NCBI GenBank assembly: GCA_903893625.1 | Contig: CAITND010000076.1 | Span: 1 to 64,000, forward strand | Source: an uncultured Oscillatoriales cyanobacterium | GTDB taxonomy: Bacteria; Cyanobacteriota; Cyanobacteriia; Cyanobacteriales; Microcoleaceae | Direction of reading: 5' to 3' | Length of the DNA: 64,000 bases | Shown: positions 36,289 through 44,213 of the stretch, one piece after another | How the letters are laid out: each line of letters starts with the position of its first letter | Position numbering within the stretch: position 1 is the first letter of the stretch | Notes under the pieces: model-generated | The model's database searches: none | The model's input: the letters and a program-made list of their open reading frames with translations, nothing else | Told to the model about the DNA's origin: nothing | Translations under genes and position numbers: made by a program

Positions 36289-36670
36289 TAAAACTGTTTA
36301 TAGCAATCTGTTAGCTGAAGTCACTCCTCAAGTGATTGAAACGGAGGAGGAGTATGATCGTATTTTAGCCATTGTTGAACGATTAACCTTTGCTAAAACT
36401 CGCACCCCTGAAGAACGAGCGTTATTAAAATTGCTGGTTCAGTTAGTTGAAACCTACGAATCAGAAAAGTATCCCATCGATGAGTCTGCACCCCACGAGA
36501 TCCTACAACATTTGATGGAAATGAGTGGAACTTCTGAAAAGGATTTAGTTGGCACTATTGGCTCAAGTGATGTTGTCTCTGAAGTTGTTAATGGTAAATG
36601 TTCTATTAGTAAGATGCAAGCCAAAGCACTGGCTGATTATTTTCAAGTTTCGATCAACTTATTTATTTAG
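36272..36670 (+). CDS. higA: HigA-type HTH antitoxin
   Basis: 132 residues from ATG 36272. The N-terminal part ('TPQVIETEEEYDRILAIVER') and 'RTPEERALLKLLVQLVETYE' is the HigA helical front; the C-terminal XRE-type helix-turn-helix covers about 80-130 ('HEILQHLMEMSGTSEKDLVG', 'SKMQAKALADYFQVSINLFI'). Toxin-first order is standard for higBA. ATG 36242 is possible but its start is within higB and gives a longer tail. Confidence 0.9.
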   Translation: MTLTIDKTVYSNLLAEVTPQVIETEEEYDRILAIVERLTFAKTRTPEERALLKLLVQLVETYESEKYPIDESAPHEILQHLMEMSGTSEKDLVGTIGSSDVVSEVVNGKCSISKMQAKALADYFQVSINLFI

Positions 36671-36765
36671 TTAAATTTTAATTCAATCTTTAGTAGCCCT
36701 GAAGTATGAAAACAAGGGAGCGATCGCGCTATAATTAATATAGGATTATTGAGGAATTGAAAGAA

Positions 36766-37191
36766 TTAGAATTCTGGAATATCCAAAATATTTGCTTGTG
36801 ATAGTAACCTTCGTTCCTCAACTCGCTCTGGACGATTTATCTGTAACAATTTTACTGTCACTCGTGCAATCGCAGTTAATGGGATAATTTCGCCTTTTTC
36901 TAATTTAAAATGCTCCCGCCAGCGATCACGACGAGGATGATACAATCTCACAATTTCCCCATTCATGGGATCGATTGAAGCCAGATCGCTTCCTTTATAT
37001 TTGTTGCAGATTGTACAAGCCAACGCCAAATTATTTTCCTTCGTTTGTCCACCGTGCTTTTCCGCAATGATATGATCGATTTCATGAGGTACAAAAACAG
37101 AAATTTCTGGCATCAAACAATACTCACAAGCAAAATCAGCGCGATCGCAAACCAAGCGTTTGAGAGCAGCAGAAACATAAGCCTTACTCAT
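36766..37191 (-). CDS. HNH endonuclease
   Basis: 141 residues. The HNH core is complete: 'CEYCLMPEISVFVPHEIDHI' with the zinc cysteine pair and 'HEIDHI' catalytic His, then 'GGQTKENNLALACTICNKYK' with Asn and the second cysteine pair, so it should be a metal-dependent DNA nuclease. Members of this kind form a large family in cyanobacteria, often next to a small companion gene. The ATG overlaps the companion's stop by 4 bp. Whether it acts as toxin, mobile-element nuclease or in defence is unknown. Confidence 0.92.
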   Translation of the reverse strand: MSKAYVSAALKRLVCDRADFACEYCLMPEISVFVPHEIDHIIAEKHGGQTKENNLALACTICNKYKGSDLASIDPMNGEIVRLYHPRRDRWREHFKLEKGEIIPLTAIARVTVKLLQINRPERVEERRLLSQANILDIPEF

Positions 37192-37547
37192 TTTTTAGCT
37201 TCGTTAAGTTTCAGCAATGCTTTAGCCTTAGCCACCCGTACCAAATGTTCAATATATTCATATTGTTGCCATGATCGTTCCTCTTCAGCCGTCAACCCAA
37301 CGGTTCTATTTTTTTCCAGCAAATTGTTGATATGTTGTTGTAATGCTTCCGACGGCTTCAACGCCAAAATTTCCTCTGGAGTCGGAAGATTTGCCAAGAA
37401 TTCTAATACATCTGCCAACCCAGAAAATCCAGATTGAGCATCTGCACTCCATTCCCGCAAACCCAGTTCTAAAATTTGTGTTAACTGCTCTTGCAGTGGA
37501 CTTAACCGCATCGCCAATTCATCTGGAACTTCAACTTTAATCTGCAT
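37188..37547 (-). CDS. small partner protein upstream of HNH endonuclease
   Basis: 119 residues from ATG 37547 (TTG-type start at 37565 is less likely). 'MQIKVEVPDELAMRLSPLQE' and 'LTQILELGLREWSADAQSG' recall a ribbon or helical DNA-binding start; the rest is charged and helical ('PTPEEILALKPSEALQQHIN', 'GLTAEEERSWQQYEYIEHLV'). The stop codon overlaps the HNH gene start (ATGA), the geometry of an antitoxin-toxin pair. Role inferred from arrangement only. Confidence 0.8.
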   Translation of the reverse strand: MQIKVEVPDELAMRLSPLQEQLTQILELGLREWSADAQSGFSGLADVLEFLANLPTPEEILALKPSEALQQHINNLLEKNRTVGLTAEEERSWQQYEYIEHLVRVAKAKALLKLNEAKK

Positions 37548-37734
37548 GATCGAGCTTTGCAACACTTAAAAAGATTTGTGTTAATCGTAGCACTAATTTT
37601 GTAAATTGAGGTCACAAACGTTAGCAATTTTGCCAAACAAGCGTAATAAATGAAATGAGCGAAGCGATCGCTTTTTTAAAAAGGGCATCGCAATTCATAA
37701 TTCAACTCTGCTTAAATACAATAATAAAACCTTC

Positions 37735-37830
37735 TTATTGAAAGTGCTTATCAGGGGTTAAAACTTCAGTAATATTAAGTTGATTCATCGTTACCATAAA
37801 AATACAATCTGTTAAACTGTATCCTTTATC
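37735..37830 (-). pseudogene. C-terminal remnant of a VapC (PIN) toxin
   Basis: Reading the minus strand from 37830 gives 'DKGYSLTDCIFMVTMNQLNI' and then 'TEVLTPDKHFQ' before TAA. This matches the last third of PIN-domain toxins, including the conserved Asp of 'DKGYSLTDC' and 'TPDKHF'. Nothing upstream encodes the first ~100 residues, and the fragment overlaps the end of the antitoxin gene in another frame. An internal deletion that joined antitoxin to the toxin tail explains both. Confidence 0.8.
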
Positions 37831-38054
37831 AACAAGTAAAAATCATGATTTTCCGCCCCGTCTTTTGGTAATTGACTTATAACTTCTTCAGGAATATCTT
37901 TAATAATATCATCTGCTACTTCCCAAATAGGTTTATACGGTTTCTCTGTCGGTTTAACAGTTTGCTTAAGAGAGCGAATGAAATCTAATACCTCATCCAG
38001 TTGAGAAGCAGGAATTTGTTCTAATTCCTGTAGAATTATTTCTTTGGTTGTCAT
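37812..38054 (-). CDS. DUF2281/VapB-like antitoxin with altered C-terminus
   Basis: 80 residues. 'MTTKEIILQELEQIPASQLD' and 'EVLDFIRSLKQ' are typical for DUF2281-type antitoxins that precede vapC. 'EVISQLPKDGAENHD' is the normal end region. The last residues 'FYLLIKDTV' come from out-of-frame vapC DNA, so the C-terminus is a fusion artefact of the vapC deletion. The protein may still fold but has lost its cognate toxin here. Confidence 0.78.
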   Translation of the reverse strand: MTTKEIILQELEQIPASQLDEVLDFIRSLKQTVKPTEKPYKPIWEVADDIIKDIPEEVISQLPKDGAENHDFYLLIKDTV

Positions 38055-38198
38055 AGTGTTCTTATTGATTAACGTAAGTTAATTATACCATCTTAGTAAA
38101 TTGTATGATCGGCGATCGCATTCCAACACATGAACCAGTCAGAAATAAAATAGCGATCGCTTTTTAATATCATATTATTAATAACTTTATGATTAAAA

Positions 38199-39296
38199 TC
38201 ACAGAGAGTCAAGTTTTTGATACCAAAATTGAACAACTAGCAAAGCACCTCTAATTAGTTGATCCCATGTTTCATCCTCTAGCTTTTCTAGTTTCAGTTC
38301 TTCATCTCGATGTCGATAATGAACAATCGAGTTACGAATTTTATAAAAAAACTTTCCTAGTTCTCCTGTGTCTTCATCATGAATAACTTTTTTAACATTA
38401 CGGAAATTTTCGTTAGCATCTTCAGGAGAATTTTTAATAATTTCGATAACTGTTTCTTCTTCTTTCGGTTTACACTTTAAAGATGTTTCAATACGGTTTA
38501 AAAATTCTCTTAGGGGAGTTGAAATATTTAACTGTTTGTGTAATTCATATAATCGAGATTCTGGGAATATTCCCTCGATACATCGGTAAATATCCAGAAA
38601 AGAATATTTCCAATAAACAGAAGTTAAACTCAAAACCAAGTTTTCGTAAGGTACATTTTGCGGAGACTCTAAAAACAATTTTTCATATACTATAAGAGTC
38701 TTTTGCGAAAATTTTAAAGTCAAATTTTGACAATTTTTGATCATATAAAATCCCGATAGTCTCTCTATATCTGTACCCTTTAAAGGGGAATCATCTAAAA
38801 TTTGATAGACAAGAATGGGTTCAAAAAAAATAGAAACATCTTCAAAATTATGTCCAGTATAGTCATCTTCAATTGGATAGAAAACTTTCTCAATTATTTC
38901 AAGAGGCTTTACTTTCGCACGAATGGGAACTTTTAAATCGGATAATAATGCTGTAACAAGTCCTGCATTAATCTGAATACGAGTAAGAATATCTTCAAAA
39001 GTTATTATATTATCCTCAGTCCATCCAATAATCACAAAATATTCTTTTTCATTAAAATCAAAAACTGCGGTACTGAGATTAGGTAAAATTTTAAAGTTAA
39101 AAGGTTGATTACTACCATTACCTAAAATTTCATTTTGTGTTTTTATTTTTAAATTCTTTAACCAATCTTTATCATCATCATTAGTTTTAATATACCGTTC
39201 ACCTCCAGGAATATCTCGATCAGTATTACTCTGCAGAAAATTAATCAATGTAGAAAACATAGACTTGTTAGCTTTTATCATGTTTCTTTTTGGCAT
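38199..39296 (-). CDS. protein with C-terminal HEPN-like RxxxxH motif, partner of the DGQHR-like gene
   Basis: 365 residues, soluble. Family not recognised over the first 300 residues, which are AT-coded and mixed alpha/beta ('TAVFDFNEKEYFVIIGWTED', 'ITRIQINAGLVTALL'-like). The C-terminal 'FFYKIRNSIVHYRHRDEELK' holds R321-x4-H326, the HEPN RX4-6H pattern, followed by a long amphipathic helix. HEPN domains are usually RNases in toxin-antitoxin or antiviral systems. It starts 6 bp after the upstream DGQHR-like gene, so they form a tight two-gene operon. The full-length fold is unknown. Confidence 0.78.
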   Translation of the reverse strand: MPKRNMIKANKSMFSTLINFLQSNTDRDIPGGERYIKTNDDDKDWLKNLKIKTQNEILGNGSNQPFNFKILPNLSTAVFDFNEKEYFVIIGWTEDNIITFEDILTRIQINAGLVTALLSDLKVPIRAKVKPLEIIEKVFYPIEDDYTGHNFEDVSIFFEPILVYQILDDSPLKGTDIERLSGFYMIKNCQNLTLKFSQKTLIVYEKLFLESPQNVPYENLVLSLTSVYWKYSFLDIYRCIEGIFPESRLYELHKQLNISTPLREFLNRIETSLKCKPKEEETVIEIIKNSPEDANENFRNVKKVIHDEDTGELGKFFYKIRNSIVHYRHRDEELKLEKLEDETWDQLIRGALLVVQFWYQKLDSL

Positions 39297-39302
39297 AGAC
39301 TA

Positions 39303-40463
39303 TTAATAAGCTCTCCAACAAGGGGTCATTGTTGGTACTTCAAATTTATCTTCAACTAATACATTAAAAGCTTTTAAAAAGAATTCTCTTTCAAAATCTC
39401 CCACTTTCCCTGATTTTTGGCTAATCAACACATTTAGAGTTTGGAAATCCAAAAATTCGCCTATTTCATTTTCATCCATATTATTAAGTTTTTCGATGAA
39501 CTTATCAATTTTTTCCTGAATTTCATACCAGTTTGATTTTTGTGTTTCAACGTTATAATAATCTCCTGGTCTGCCCAGTATTTTCAAGGCGATAGCCACC
39601 ACAAAACCAATTCTCGCAGGTTGACTATCAAATAAGTCTTTTCCCTTGTCAAAACGTTGTTCTTCATCATTATTGTTCTGATATTTGTCGAATAATTGGT
39701 CTAGTTTTACTAGATAATCGAGAACTTGATAAAAAATAGTTGTAAAGTCTTGTTCAGCTATAGATTCAATAAAATCTTGTTTGATAAACTCATTAGCTAG
39801 ATGCTCTTTTGGATCAATTTTTTCTTTGCGTGCACCAAATACTAAATATAACTCTATCAGTTGATTAGCTTGAAATTGTCCTGATGATCTGACACGAGGC
39901 TTTGATTCATCAATCTCTAAGACATCAATATCAGGAACTTGCTTTTTTATTTCTTGAATAATTGAACGAAAAACTGTCTCAATTTGTCTTCTCAAATTCC
40001 AGGGAACTTGCCCCGTATTCAAGACTAGCATCCGATAAATTAAAGCGTTAGTATTCTTGGCAATCCAGTATTCTACACGAATTTTTTTATCTGTTAAATA
40101 TCCATTGGTATGATTTTTTGTTTCTAATAAAGCTGTTGTTCTTTGCATTCCATCAATGATAGAAATATTTTCAGGAATAATTTTTTCGTGTATTGTTGGC
40201 CAAGAGTTTTCATCTAAATTTTCTAATGGCATAACTACACCTAAGACAATAGGTGGCAAAACAGCACCTTCTTTTAAATCTTCAATCATTCGCTTCCTGA
40301 TTCGGATCGATGTACTGGTTTTTAAAGCCTCTCTTTGTCCTTCAATACCACCACGATTTTGATAGGCTTGATTGACCAGATTGAGGTAGTCATTTACTGT
40401 TAATTCAGTCATCACTGAATAACAGTCTACTCTTCGATCTTCGAGAATATTCACAGTATTCAT
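39303..40463 (-). CDS. DGQHR/ParB-like domain protein
   Basis: 386 residues. 'RIRKRMIEDLKEGAVLPPIV' and 'ISIIDGMQRTTALLE' (D104-G-M-Q-R108) resemble the DGQHR core of DndB/DpdB-like proteins and, more distantly, the 'DGQQR' of DUF262. 'RMLVLNTGQVPWNLRRQIET' (N149-T-G-Q152) is a second conserved element of the DGQHR family. The C-terminal part is helical. DGQHR proteins are known in DNA phosphorothioation and other defence islands. Here no dnd or dpd genes are near. It is the first gene of a two-gene unit with the HEPN-like protein. Confidence 0.82.
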   Translation of the reverse strand: MNTVNILEDRRVDCYSVMTELTVNDYLNLVNQAYQNRGGIEGQREALKTSTSIRIRKRMIEDLKEGAVLPPIVLGVVMPLENLDENSWPTIHEKIIPENISIIDGMQRTTALLETKNHTNGYLTDKKIRVEYWIAKNTNALIYRMLVLNTGQVPWNLRRQIETVFRSIIQEIKKQVPDIDVLEIDESKPRVRSSGQFQANQLIELYLVFGARKEKIDPKEHLANEFIKQDFIESIAEQDFTTIFYQVLDYLVKLDQLFDKYQNNNDEEQRFDKGKDLFDSQPARIGFVVAIALKILGRPGDYYNVETQKSNWYEIQEKIDKFIEKLNNMDENEIGEFLDFQTLNVLISQKSGKVGDFEREFFLKAFNVLVEDKFEVPTMTPCWRAY

Positions 40464-40502
40464 TAGATTACATTGTTTTTTGAATGAATTACAATTCTAT
40501 GA

Positions 40503-40814
40503 TTATAGCATATTGATCGAAATTTGAAACCCTAAAGCATTTAAAACTTCTACAAAAGCATAAATTTCAGCACAACCGCTTTCTGTTAAGATTTGATCGA
40601 GTTTTTGATGAGATAACTTTGAAGATTCAGATAAAGTGTTGATTTGTTCTTGAGCTTCTATCACATTTCTCAAGACATTTCGCAGTAATTCCGGTTCTGG
40701 ATGCTGTTCTTCTAAGCAGGCTTCAATATAAAGTGCAGCGTGTTCAGGAGTTTTTAACTGTTCAATTAAAAACTCCTGATAACTTTTACTGGTTTGTATT
40801 TTCACGTTTGTCAT
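40503..40814 (-). CDS. HTH antitoxin of RelE-type pair
   Basis: 103 residues from ATG 40814. 'SYQEFLIEQLKTPEHAALYI', 'EACLEEQHPEPELLRNVLRN' and 'SESSKLSHQKLDQILTESGC' match the addiction-module antidote family with a C-terminal HTH ('IYAFVEVLNALGFQISI'). It overlaps the toxin gene by 29 bp, toxin first. Likely autorepressor. Earlier in-frame starts lie within the toxin and are not needed. Confidence 0.88.
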   Translation of the reverse strand: MTNVKIQTSKSYQEFLIEQLKTPEHAALYIEACLEEQHPEPELLRNVLRNVIEAQEQINTLSESSKLSHQKLDQILTESGCAEIYAFVEVLNALGFQISINML

Positions 40815-41133
40815 AGTCTTTCCAATACTCCTGAGCTTGACGAATATTTTGCTTTTGAGTGCTTTTATCTCCCCCGCATAAGAGCAGCACAACTTTTAAT
40901 CCAATTTGACCAAAATAAATTCGATAACCTGGGCCATAATTGATTTTAAATTCATAAACTCCTTCTCCAACTGATCGATAATCTCCTAAATTACCTAATT
41001 TAACTTGCTCAAGTCTTAAATTTATTTTAGCTTGAGTTTTACGATCTTGAAGGGAATAGTACCATTGATCAAAAGGAATTTTACTATCGGGTGTAACATA
41101 ACGTTGAATCTCCCTGGGTTGGGTTTCCATCAT
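40786..41133 (-). CDS. RelE/HigB-like (addiction module killer) toxin
   Basis: 115 residues. 'FDQWYYSLQDRKTQAKINLR' and 'LGNLGDYRSVGEGVYEFKIN', 'GPGYRIYFGQIGLKVVLLLC' and 'KQNIRQAQEYWKDY' cover the full family pattern, including the Arg in 'GYRIYF' and the C-terminal 'A..YW..Y'. Probably a ribosome-dependent RNase. Start is ATG 41133 or 41130. The gene marks the right end of the intact part of the toxin-antitoxin island. Confidence 0.9.
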   Translation of the reverse strand: MMETQPREIQRYVTPDSKIPFDQWYYSLQDRKTQAKINLRLEQVKLGNLGDYRSVGEGVYEFKINYGPGYRIYFGQIGLKVVLLLCGGDKSTQKQNIRQAQEYWKDYDKRENTNQ

Positions 41134-41354
41134 TCATTTTATTATAACTGCTTTATTGTTCATTTTATCAAACAAGATGATTGATTAATTGCCAGCAATG
41201 CTATTTTTGCTTAAGGAGTGTTCATTTGATATCATTCAACCTGTTTATAAATTAATCAATATTTTTGTATGAATAACAGCGATGTTAAATCAATTTGTTT
41301 CCAATCCTTAAATCGCTTGTAAAAATTTTTTTTCTAATGAAGTTTTCATGGATT

Positions 41355-41507
41355 TTAACGTTGATTCATTAATATAGACCAAGGATACTTAGCTTGAGCG
41401 ATTTGGTGTGCATCCAGTTGATTCATTCCTTGGTTGATTACTAACTCTGATTCTAACACCTCATGCCGTAACAGCACTTCATCAATATCTGTTCCCTTTC
41501 CTAACAT
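41355..41507 (-). pseudogene. short fragment, 50 codons, of an unrecognised gene
   Basis: Minus-strand frame from ATG 41507 reads 'MLGKGTDIDEVLLRHEVLES' and on to 'AQAKYPWSILMNQR'. It has a helical, HE-containing pattern ('LLRHEVLESELV') reminiscent of short fragments of metallopeptidase-like or toxin domains in cyanobacteria. Lack of a ribosome site and its small size suggest a gene remnant. Low confidence in any function. Confidence 0.35.
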
Positions 41508-41600
41508 CAAAGGAAGAAATTATTATTGCTTCCTGTAAATATCACTATGAATAGTTAAAATTGCCTTTTTTTTAAGTAATCGCTTAGTTTATAGTTGCTC

Positions 41601-41696
41601 TTAAGCTCGATAGAATTCGTTATATTCTGGGCATATTTTTACTAATGTAATAATTTTTAATCGATCATCCTTATTCCAAAAGATATAAATTTTTCC
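41601..41696 (-). pseudogene. possible C-terminal remnant of a RelE-like toxin
   Basis: A short minus-strand frame without start reads 'GKIYIFWNKDDRLKIITLVK' and 'ICPEYNEFYRA' before TAA. Alternating hydrophobic strands and the final basic/aromatic end look like the tail of a RelE-type toxin. It is preceded by an in-frame stop. Together with the fragment at 41355 it suggests decayed modules at the island's right edge. Confidence 0.35.
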
Positions 41697-41775
41697 CTAT
41701 TTTTTCCTCTAGGGGCTAGGAAAGATCAACATCTATTGATACACTAAACCCAGTGATCAATACTGGGGTTTTCTG

Positions 41776-43467
41776 ATGTCTACTTATGATGTGATTATAA
41801 TTGGTGCAGGTCATAATGGGTTAGTGTGTGCGGCGTATCTTCTCAAAGCCGGATATAGTGTTTTGCTGTTAGAAAAACGTCCGGTTCCTGGGGGGGCGGC
41901 TACCACAGAAGAAGTCATCCCCAAAGAAGCACCTGGATTTAAGTTTAACCTCTGTGCTATTGATCATGAATTTATCCACCTTGGCCCCGTTGTCCAGGAA
42001 TTAGAATTAACAAAATATGGTTTAGAGTATTTATATTGTGACCCGGTTGTGTTTTGTCCGCATCCCGATGGACGGTATTTTTTAGCCCATCGTTCCGTTG
42101 AAAAAACCTGTGCCGAAATAGCCCGATATAGTGAACGGGATGCTAAAAAATATGCAGAATTTGTTGAATATTGGCAACGAATAATGAGTGCAGTTAGTCC
42201 TTTATTTAATGCGCCTCCAACTTCAATTATTGATATTGCTAAAAACTTTGATTCTGATTCCTTTAAGGATTTATTAGCGGTCTTGGGAGGAAAAGATAAA
42301 ATCTTAGATTTTGTCAGAACAATGTTAATTAGTCCAGAGGATTTAGTCAATGAATGGTTTGATACCGAAATTGTTAAAGCACCTTTAGCGAGATTAGCAT
42401 CAGAAATTGGTGCTCCTCCTTCTCAAAAAGGTATTTCTGTGGGGGCGAGTATGTTAGCCATGCGTCATCATCCGGGGATGTCTCGCCCTCGTGGGGGTAC
42501 AGGCGCGTTGACTCAAGCTTTAGTGAATTTAGTTAAACATTTAGGGGGTGTTATTCTAACAGAAACTCCGGTGCAAAAACTATTAATTGATAACGGTCGT
42601 GTCGTTGGGGTTAGAGTCTCAAACCAGCAAGAATATCGAGCTAAACGGGGAGTGATTTCTAATATTGATGCTCGACGGTTATTTTTGCAATGTGTGGAGG
42701 CGGGGGATATAGACGCAGCCGATCCAAATTTGCGAGAACGATTAGATCGCAAAATGATTAATAATAATGAAACAATTCTCAAAATTGATTGTGCTTTATC
42801 AGAACCTTTACGGTTTGATGCTTATAATCATCAGGATAGTTATTTAATCGGATCAGTGTTAATTGCTGATTCCGTTAATCATGTTGAAAAAGCCCATAAT
42901 TTATGTACAGTTGGGGAAATTCCCGATCACGATCCTTCTGTTTATTTAGTCGTGCCAACGGTATTAGATCCTTCTATGGCTCCTGAAGGAAAACATACGT
43001 TATGGATTGAATTTTTTGCCCCCTATCAAATAGCAGGAGCCGAAGGAACAGGGTTAAATGGAACCGGATGGACGGATGAGTTAAAATATAAAGTAGCCGA
43101 TCGGGTGCTGGATAAAATTGCTGAATACGCTCCTAATCTCAAGCATTCGGTTTTAGCTCGGCGGGTGGAAAGTCCGGCGGAATTAGGAGAACGCTTAGGG
43201 TCTTATAAAGGCAATTGTTATCATCTTGATATGACCTTGGATCAGATGATTTTTTTCCGTCCCCTGCCGGAATTGGCGAATTATACCACCCCCATTCAAG
43301 GTTTATTTTTAACGGGTGCGGGGACTCATCCCGGCGGTTCAATTTCAGGAATGCCGGGTCGCAATTGCGCTCGTGTATTTCTTCAGGCGCAAAAACCGTT
43401 TCATCAAGTTTTAAAACAGACTCAAAATTCCCTCAAGTCTGTTTGGCAGTCTCTAGGACAAGGTTAA
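41776..43467 (+). CDS. crtO: beta-carotene ketolase of the CrtO type (phytoene desaturase-like)
   Basis: 563 residues, FAD-dependent. Adds the 4-keto group to beta-carotene (echinenone synthesis). The N-terminal dinucleotide motif is 'DVIIIGAGHNGLVCAAYLL', followed by 'LLEKRPVPGGAATTEE'. The C-terminal FAD site 'FLTGAGTHPGGSISGMPGRN' is conserved. Length and 'FNLCAIDHEFIHLGPVVQEL' fit the CrtO group (as in Synechocystis) rather than CrtI or CrtP. Other members of this flavin family (e.g. bacterial CrtN) are shorter. Stands alone at the island's right edge. Echinenone is also needed by orange carotenoid protein. Confidence 0.88.
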   Translation: MSTYDVIIIGAGHNGLVCAAYLLKAGYSVLLLEKRPVPGGAATTEEVIPKEAPGFKFNLCAIDHEFIHLGPVVQELELTKYGLEYLYCDPVVFCPHPDGRYFLAHRSVEKTCAEIARYSERDAKKYAEFVEYWQRIMSAVSPLFNAPPTSIIDIAKNFDSDSFKDLLAVLGGKDKILDFVRTMLISPEDLVNEWFDTEIVKAPLARLASEIGAPPSQKGISVGASMLAMRHHPGMSRPRGGTGALTQALVNLVKHLGGVILTETPVQKLLIDNGRVVGVRVSNQQEYRAKRGVISNIDARRLFLQCVEAGDIDAADPNLRERLDRKMINNNETILKIDCALSEPLRFDAYNHQDSYLIGSVLIADSVNHVEKAHNLCTVGEIPDHDPSVYLVVPTVLDPSMAPEGKHTLWIEFFAPYQIAGAEGTGLNGTGWTDELKYKVADRVLDKIAEYAPNLKHSVLARRVESPAELGERLGSYKGNCYHLDMTLDQMIFFRPLPELANYTTPIQGLFLTGAGTHPGGSISGMPGRNCARVFLQAQKPFHQVLKQTQNSLKSVWQSLGQG

Positions 43468-43621
43468 TCAGCTTGTCATCCTGATCATAAATTTTCTTTT
43501 GGTAACAACATAAATCTGAGTCTTTAGGTCGATGAAAATCAAAGAATTACCAAAAAATCAACGAAGTATCCACTTTGAGTTATAACAGAAGTAGAGCCAG
43601 AAACCCTTAATCATAAACTTT

Positions 43622-44161
43622 ATGAAGCCAACAGAACACAGTCCCACCTCTGTTTTAATGAGTCCTCGTGAACTCTTAGATCGTTATGCAACAGGAAAAC
43701 GGGGTTTTATTGGGGTAAATTTGCAAGGTGCTGATTTACGAGGCGCCGTATTAAAAAGTATTTTACTTTGGCAAGCTAATCTTAAATCCGCCAATTTAAG
43801 TGGGGCAGATTTAAGTAATTCTCATTTATTTGCTAACTTAATTCAAACTAATTTAAGTGGGGCAGATTTGTCGAGTGCCAAACTAATTTATGCCGATCTA
43901 AGAAAGGCAGATTTAACCTGTGCTAAATTATTTAAAACCAATTTGAAAGGAGCAGATTTAAGAGGAGCAGATTTAAGAGGAGCTAAATTAATTTATACGG
44001 ATCTGGAGGATGCTAATTTAAAAGGGGCTAATTTAAGTGGGGTAATTTTCTTTGCTGTTAATTTGAATCAAACAAATTTAGCGGGAACTGATTTGAGTCA
44101 AACCACGTTTATTAAAACCGAGACTACATCGGCTATTTTATCAGAATCAGAAGCAAACTGA
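43622..44161 (+). CDS. pentapeptide-repeat protein
   Basis: 179 residues. A 25-residue head ('PTEHSPTSVLMSPRELLDRY') containing a short helix leads into about 25 pentapeptides of A(D/N)LxX type ('LQGADLRGAVLKSILLWQAN', 'LKGADLRGADLRGAKLIYTD'). This should form a right-handed quadrilateral beta helix. No signal peptide is seen. The head is shared with other cyanobacterial pentapeptide proteins. Functions of such proteins in cyanobacteria are mostly unknown. Confidence 0.9.
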   Translation: MKPTEHSPTSVLMSPRELLDRYATGKRGFIGVNLQGADLRGAVLKSILLWQANLKSANLSGADLSNSHLFANLIQTNLSGADLSSAKLIYADLRKADLTCAKLFKTNLKGADLRGADLRGAKLIYTDLEDANLKGANLSGVIFFAVNLNQTNLAGTDLSQTTFIKTETTSAILSESEAN

Positions 44162-44213
44162 AAACAAAATATCTGAGGATTTAAACAGTCAGTTTTTGTA
44201 TAATAGCTTATTG

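Larger units (their letters stand above)
41134..41775. other. 642-bp gap with decayed gene fragments
   Basis: Between the RelE-type toxin and crtO. Apart from the two fragments listed, it is AT-rich, with no strong palindrome or intact gene. It must contain the crtO promoter in its last ~100 bp. Confidence 0.5.
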
